64,000 nt of DNA from Limnanthes douglasii subsp. nivea. Taxonomy: Eukaryota > Streptophyta > Magnoliopsida > Brassicales > Limnanthaceae. Below the pieces are notes generated by a model. That model ran no database searches. It worked only from the letters and a program-made list of their open reading frames with translations, and was not told the origin of the DNA. The position numbers were made by a program, and so were the translations under genes. Below are positions 58,009 to 64,000 of the stretch, piece by piece. Position 1 is the stretch's first letter, and each line of letters opens with the position of its first letter. The stretch lies in NCBI GenBank assembly GCA_036936605.1, contig JAUPFV010000002.1, positions 255,275,305-255,339,304 of the forward strand, in the 5' to 3' direction.

Positions 58009-60374
58009 ATGGAAGCTTGGTTCACAAGCACACAGACAAACAACGCCCTCTTCAAATCTCTTAAACCCCTTGGTTCTTCGAACCTGGCAAACGCGTTTCG
58101 CTGCTCCTCCATCTCTGGCTAGTCTCTCTCTCTTTCTCTCTCTAATCTGTTTGTTTGTGGAGAAAATTCAAGAAAAGTAATAGAAACTTGTTTAATTTTA
58201 ACCTCTTAATGCAGTGATTTTGTATTCAATAACTTTGATTTGTATAAAAGAAAAGTAGCGGTTCTTGTTATCATCATCATTTCTGATTATAATTCGTAAG
58301 AATTCGCGATAATTTTCTGAAAAACAGGAGGGAAATCTTTGAAGCGAGCATATGATGCGCTTTTATTGGATGCTGGAGGCACTCTTTTGCAGTTGGCTAG
58401 GCCTGTTGATGAGGCCTACGCTTCAATCGGGAGAAAATACGGTCAGTTTTTAGGATTTTTGAAAGTACCACTGTACTTTTCATGTTGATTTCGATTCTTT
58501 TTAGGTTTATGTTTTTATTGAATAATGATTCAGGAGTCACTGCAACTCCAGCAGAAATAAAGCAGGGATTCAAGAGAGTTTTTGCTGCTCCTTGGCCCCA
58601 GAAGCTTCGTTATCAGGTCGGTTACTCTCTCACAGTTTCGCGAACTTAATTTCCTAAGGACTACATTGGAAAAGATTATTGTCTTTTGTGTTCAACAATA
58701 GGGGGATGGAAGGCCATTTTGGAAACTCGTAGTTTCCGAAGCTACTGGTTGTGCTGATAATGACTACTTTGAAGAAGTTTATGAGGTATGTTTCAGTTTA
58801 TGAGGTATGTTTCAGGCTAAGAACCCTTGTTAGTGACCGGAATTGGTCATATCTGATCTGACTAAGAGCCACTGATGTTTTTATTTTATCATAATGGCCA
58901 CTTTCGTTGGCTTTGTTTTGTATCCGTAATCAGTCATGGGTGACCACATATGCAAATGGAAACGAACAAAAGTGATCATAGATGCAAAATGAGACCAACA
59001 AAACTAGCCGTTTTGATAAAAAAACATTCAGGGGCTTTTTTAATACACATGACCAATTACGGTGACCAACCAGTGTTCTTAGCCGAAAATTAGTGTAATT
59101 GATTTTAGTAGAACATTTGTGGTTTGTAAAAGAAAGTGCGATAATATATTTGACGAGTTTAAGAAACAAATTCATTCAGTACTACGCAAATGGCGACGCT
59201 TGGCGTCTTCCGAATGGAACTCATGAAACGTTGTTGCTTCTCAAAGATGCTGGAGGTCATATTCGTGAAGTATTTTCACCATTTTTATTTTTTTGCTTCT
59301 GATTCAGAAAAGTTGTTGCTCATTTTTTATATCTAACTCGGTTATGGATCGTGCAGTTAAACTTGCTGTTGTGTCCAATTTCGACACTCGCCTTAGGAAG
59401 TTGCTGAAAGACCTTGAGGTTGTAGATCTGTAAGCCTCGTCTTTCTATTTGTCTACAATCTTTAAGTTTTAATCATGTACCTTGAGGGGCAATTTACATG
59501 TAGAAAGGAATCGGTATTGCAGGGCTGGCACTTTCTTGATAAAGAACATCTTTTGGCTGCTCTTGTAGGTTTGATGCTGTCATTGTATCTTCGGAGGTTG
59601 GATACGAAAAGCCTGATGGGAGAATTTTCAAAGCGGCTTTAGGTTTGTATTAACAGCAAACCTGACTTACATTTTATATTTCATTGATTGAATTCAGCGG
59701 AAGATACAATGATTACCTGAACTTTGTGTTGCATCTTAACAAAGTTTGATATTTTTGAATTTAGTTGAAATTTTGGGAAATGGAATTGTTTTATAATGGT
59801 TAATGTAACTCTTGTAGACCAAGTCAGTGTGGAGGCAGGCAAAGCAGTGCATGTTGGAGATGATGAAAAGGCAGACAAGGATGGAGCCAATACCGTAGGA
59901 ATCAAGTGCTGGTCAGTGTACTTTGTCATCTTGGTGTCATGACCTCTTCAGAATAAAGAATTACTATCTAGAAGCAAATTCATAAAAAACGATGTGCGCG
60001 GTTAAGGCTGGAATTGAGCTGAGCCGGATATCTAGAGCCTCGTGCTCAGCCTGAACATAAAAGGAACCCTAGTTCTGGCTCGAATTTAAAACTTTAAATC
60101 CAAGTCAAAGAACTAATTTTATATATAAATTTCCTTCAGAGTGGCTCGTGAGATTGAAATTTAGGCTCGAGCTTAGCTCAAATTGAATTCAAACTATATA
60201 TCAGGCTCAAAGCTCTACTCGACCTCATTCATTAGCCATTGCTATGTGCAGCTACCATTAATCATTTGGTAAGTGTATTAATAGTCGCTATTTCTCTATA
60301 TAAGCAGGTTATGGGGCACGGATGTGAAGGCATTTGCAGATATAGAACGACGGATGCTCGTTTCAGAATCATAA
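58009..60374 (+). CDS. HAD-superfamily hydrolase, HDHD3-like (copy B)
   Basis: Nine exons: 58009-58117, 58328-58441, 58534-58616, 58702-58785, 59180-59255, 59357-59429, 59569-59642, 59818-59911 and 60308-60374, each the same length as in copy A, again 257 residues. Differences from copy A include Glu to Lys and Arg to Gly in the first exon, Arg to Lys in exon 3 and Ile to Val in exon 8; all HAD motifs are kept ([36 protein letters not shown]). The first intron starts GCTAGT instead of GTTAGT, so its splicing may be weak. A 20-base tandem duplication at the exon 4 donor creates a second GTATGT. Sequence matching copy A ends at 60467, where the copia element begins. Confidence 0.85.
58829..59070. 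mobile_element. MITE-like element in HAD intron 4 (copy B)
   Basis: Same position and ends as 25454-25695 (GTTAGTGACCGGAATTGGTC at the left, an inverted relative at the right), so it predates the duplication. Confidence 0.65.
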
Positions 60375-60467
60375 CTACTAAATCAACAATACTGTTATTA
60401 TCATCCTGGTTATTAGTTAAACCGAGCTGGTAACTGAGTCATATAGTTATCTATTTTGGGTATGACT

Positions 60468-61182
60468 TGTTGTGAATATGGGGTCCGGTCCGCATATTCC
60501 TCCCACATCGCGTACTGTCTGGCTCTGATACCACTTTGACAAGAAATATAAGCAAAAAACGAAATCTTCTTTCTTGTATCAAGTATGATAAAGATAACGA
60601 TCCCAAAAATATCAAGTCTGAATAAAATAAACGCAAACAACACAGAACACTTTTTACGTGGAAAACCATCCCAGTGTAGGAAGTAAAACCACGGGACTGA
60701 TTTCGGAGTCCAACCAAATATTCACTATCAGAAGATGGGTTACAAAACTATTCTCTAGATAAAACTAGAGCATACGCCACAAGAAGTATGACAACTTCAT
60801 ACACAACCCAATACACAAGATAATGAACCAAAATCAGAAAACTCACTGAAATATCCCCAAAACGCAGTTAGAAGAAGATGCTCGAAAAACACACTTAGAT
60901 GACTACAAATCAAAAACCCTCTGGACAGATTATAGAGGACAAGTAGACGAGCCTTCTCACCAAAATTGAAGCCGATCGGACAACCGGAGACAGTCCGATT
61001 GAAAGCACAAAATTCCGCCTCAGATCACATTTTCTCTCAAAAACTGCGCTATAGAATATGATGTTCATCTCAGAAAGACACTGTATAAATATATATTTAT
61101 ACATAAACCAAAACCCTATGTGTTATCCAAATTGGGCTTAGCCCATATGATAATTGGACTCCCACATAGGAAGAGCCCAACA
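60468..61182 (-). repeat. 3' LTR region of the copia element
   Basis: On the minus strand the LTR starts TGTTGGGCTC at 61182, just after a purine tract, with a TATA-rich segment near 61095. Two ends are possible: 60537 (ending TTGTCA, directly before a Met-type primer site) or 60468 (ending CACAACA, forming TGTTG/CAACA ends and coinciding with the break in block B homology). The other LTR is outside the window. Confidence 0.7.
60521..60533 (-). other. tRNA-iMet-type primer-binding sequence beyond the 3' LTR
   Basis: Minus-strand TGGTATCAGAGCC is the usual plant copia primer-binding site. It belongs after a 5' LTR, yet here it lies downstream of the pol gene and LTR. Confidence 0.8.
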
Positions 61183-61196
61183 AATCTCCCCCTCAC
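61183..61196 (-). other. Polypurine tract of the copia element
   Basis: Minus-strand GTGAGGGGGAGATT directly precedes the LTR start and just follows the pol stop. Confidence 0.8.
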
Positions 61197-61198
61197 GA

Positions 61199-64000
61199 CT
61201 ATGTGGGAGGATTCACCATCCCGGCGATCAATCTACAATGTTCAAGCTTTCCCCTAGGCAAAGCCTTTGTCATCATGTCAGACCCATTATCATCTGTATG
61301 AACTTTATCAACCTCCATTAGTTTAGCATCAAGAATATCTCGAATCCAATGATATCTCACATCAATATGTTTCGACTTTGAGTGAAATGACGAATTCTTC
61401 ACGAGATGAATAGCACTCTGATTATCACATAACAGTACATACCTATGTTGCTCAAATCCAAGTTCTTTCAAGAACTTCTTCATCCATAGTAGCTCTTTAC
61501 TCGCTTCTGTCACTGCAATGAATTCAGCTTCTGTCGTTGAAAGGGCAACACACTTTTGTAGTCTTGATTTCCATGAAACAGCGCCACCACAAAAGTTAAT
61601 CAAATATCCAGAAGTAGACTTGCGAGTATCAACATCTCCAGCCAAGTCTGAATCAGAATAAGCCAACAACTCAAGTTTATTCATCCCAAAACTGAGCTTC
61701 AAATTAGAGGTTCCTCGCAGATACCTCATAATCCATTTCACGGCTTCCCAATGCTCTCTACCTGGGTTTGACAAAAATCTGCTCACAACACAAACACTAT
61801 GAGCTAAGTCAGGACGAGTACATACCATGGCATACATGAGACTTCCAACTGCAGATGCATATGGAATATTAGCCATGTCTCTCTTTTCTTCATTAGTTGA
61901 AGGACATTGTTTCTTGCTTAACTTGAAGTGACCGGAAAGTGGCGAGCTAACCACTTTAGCATTGTCCATATTAAACTTCTGAAGAATTTTCTCAATGTAT
62001 TTTTCTTGTGATAAGAACAACTTCTTCAACTCTCTGTCTCTAGTAATTCGAATGCCGAGAATCTGCTTTGCTGGACCTAAATCTTTCATTGCGAAAGACT
62101 TACTTAATGTTTCTTCAAAGAATCAATCCGCGAAGTATTCTTCCCAACAATAAGCATATCATCCACGTAAAGTAAAAGAACAATAAAATCGGCATCAGAA
62201 AATGTCTTCACAAATACACAATTATCAGAGGAAGTCTTCTTGTAATCCTGCTCCCCCATAACTGACATGAACTTCTTATACCACTGTCTCGGAGCTTGCT
62301 TCAAACCATATAGACTCTTTTCCAATCTGCATACATAATCTTCTTTTCCTTCAACCACAAAACCTTCAGGCTGTTTCATAAAAATCTCTTCTTCCAAGTC
62401 ACCATGCAAGAATGCTGTTTTTACATCCATTTGCTCAATTTCCAAGTCTAGACTCGCTGCAATGCCTAGAACCACACGAATAGAAGACATTTTTACAACT
62501 GAAGAAAATATTTCATCAAAATCAATATCTTTTTTCTGACCAAAGCCTTTGACTACCAATCTTGCTTTGTACCGAGGTTGCAGAGAACTATCATCTTGCT
62601 TCAACCTATACACCCACTTGTTACTCAAGGCTTTTCTCCCTTCAGGTATCTTCACTAACTCAAATGTATGATTCTCATGAAGTGATTGCATCTCTTCATT
62701 CATCGCTTCAATCCATTGATTTTTACAAACACCACTAATAGCCTCATCATAACACTCAGGCTCACCTGCATCGGTTAACAAAATATATTGATCAGAAGGA
62801 TATCTAGTAGAGGGTTGTCTATCTCTAGTAGATCTCCGCGTTGGAGCTTCAAATTGTTCAACATCTTCTTCATTCACTTGTTCATCCACGAAATCATTAT
62901 CATGATCACCAGTATAAAAAATATGTGAACCTCTGGAAGCAGGTGAGTCACCATCCAAATTTTCTTGAACTTCTGTAGGAGTATGTGCAAGCGGAATATG
63001 CCCCAAATCTACCAAGTCATTTTGAGACATAGGCACTGAATTTTGACTCTTATCAATATCATGAACTATCTGATCTTCCATAAACACGGCATCTCTGCTC
63101 CTAATAAGTTTCTTATTAATTGGATCATGAAATCTGTAGCCGAACTCATCAAGACCATAACCAATGAATACACACTGTCTTGTCTTCGAATTGAGTTTAG
63201 ATCTCTCATCTTTAGGAATATGCACATAAGCTTTGCACCCAAAGACACGCAAATGATCATAAGAAACATCTTTACCTGTCCAAACTCTATTTGGGATATC
63301 TCCATCTAAAGGTACAGAAGGACTAAGATTCAAGACATGTACCACTGTATTCAAAGCTTCACCCCAAAAGTATTTAGGGAGTTGTGATTGTGAAAGAAGA
63401 CATCTTACCCTTTCAATTAATGTTCGGTTTAGTCTCTCCGCTACGCCATTCAACTGAGGGGTCTTGGGAGGTGTCTTTTGATGCTGAATACCTTGCTCTC
63501 TACAATAATCATCAAAAGGACCAATGTATTCTCCCCCATTATCACTTCTAACACACTTCAATTGTTTCCCAGTCTGTCTCTCAACTGAAGCTTGAAACTG
63601 CTTAAAGACATCTAACACTTGATCTTTTGTTTTCAAAGTGTAAGCCCAAACTTTCCTGGAATGATCATCAACAAAGGTAACAAAGTACAAACAACCACTA
63701 AGTGTTCTCGTTTTGAAAGGACCACAAACATCAGTATGTACCAAGTCAAGCAAACTTGGTTTTCTTGAAGGAGCCGAGCTCTTGAAAGATACTCTATTCT
63801 GCTTTCCAGCCAAACAATGTACGCATTTCTTTAAATGAGCTTTGTGTATCCCACGAATGTACTGTTTCTTCCTCAGAATATCTAATCCTTTTTCGCTAAT
63901 GTGACTGAGTCTTTTATGCCATAAATCAAGCATTGCTTCATCATTAACAACATTGATTTTCTCAGCAGACACCCTTGCAGACATGATGTAGAGGGCTGAA
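61199..64000 (-). pseudogene. Ty1/copia pol (integrase, RT, RNase H), one frameshift, cut by window edge
   Basis: The frame is open to the right edge, so gag and protease lie outside. Domains in order: GAG-pre-integrase zinc finger (LWHKRLSHISEKGLDILRKK, then CVHCLAGK); integrase D-D-E in LVHTDVCGPF, CVRSDNGGEY and NGVAERLNRT; RT with RYKARLVVKGFGQKKDIDFD, MDVKTAFLHGDLEEEI, SLYGLKQAPRQWYKKF and catalytic LLLYVDDMLIVG; RNase H with AYSDSDLAGD, LSTTEAEFIA and LCDNQSAIHLV. At about 62100 the frame breaks: KKH then stop, where the other frame reads LSKSFAMKDLGPAKQ, consistent with loss of one base or gain of two. Apart from this single lesion the visible coding sequence is intact, so the copy is fairly recent. 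The stop is at 61199. Confidence 0.92.

Noticed and set aside
60521..60533. tRNA gene
   Set aside because: The sequence is only the complement of a tRNA 3' end used as a primer-binding site; no cloverleaf surrounds it.

Overview
This is plant nuclear DNA, most likely from a eudicot. The basis is AT-rich sequence, GT-AG introns, plant-type LTR retrotransposons of the Ty3/gypsy Tat lineage and the Ty1/copia group, Mutator-like (MULE) elements carrying FAR1-like, OTU and ULP1 genes, a plant mobile domain (PMD) gene, and a nine-exon HAD-hydrolase gene resembling plant HDHD3-like proteins. I cannot name the species. I saw no bacterial operons, CRISPR, rRNA or tRNA genes. Only two loci look like intact cellular genes, the two HAD copies. 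A third, a small DnaJ-like gene, is possible.

Layout. 1-6381: a Tat-lineage gypsy element (G1) on the minus strand with open gag-protease and pol frames; its 3' end lies outside the window. G1 sits inside an older decayed relative (G2, 6382 to about 13300). 13448-15960: a decayed FAR1-like MULE transposase with an OTU-protease remnant. 17000-18065: an array of about six 140-163 bp tandem repeats. 18402-20149: a decayed PMD gene on the minus strand. 20160-27130: block A, made of an upstream repeat, a HAD exon-1-like fragment, a DnaJ-like gene, a hairpin-motif block, a PCFS4-type zinc-finger fragment and a complete HAD gene. 27130-32640: a hAT-type BED fragment, a decayed chromovirus-like gypsy element (G4) and the LTR plus gag start of another Tat element (G5).

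32641-33567 and 54151-54475 together form block C, a partial third copy of the left part of block A. It is split by a MULE of about 20 kb (33570-54150) with convergent transposase (+) and ULP1-like protease (-) genes. The MULE is itself split by a complete but dead Tat element, G3 (35074-45522), with 429-bp LTRs and a perfect AAAAG target-site duplication. 54475-60467: block B, a near-complete second copy of block A including a second intact HAD gene. 60468-64000: a copia element on the minus strand, cut by the window edge.

History, inferred. A HAD-gene neighbourhood was duplicated at least twice and the copies were then separated by nested transposon insertions. The three Tat elements share a translation arrangement in which gag-protease and reverse transcriptase-integrase are in the same frame but separated by one stop codon followed by a CARYYA-like readthrough context, with no early ATG in pol. 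G3 also carries a spliced antisense gene between pol and the 3' LTR. The strongest leads are this stop-codon junction, the antisense gene, the palindromic motif repeated through the ULP1-MULE, and the repeated HAD/DnaJ/PCFS4 block.
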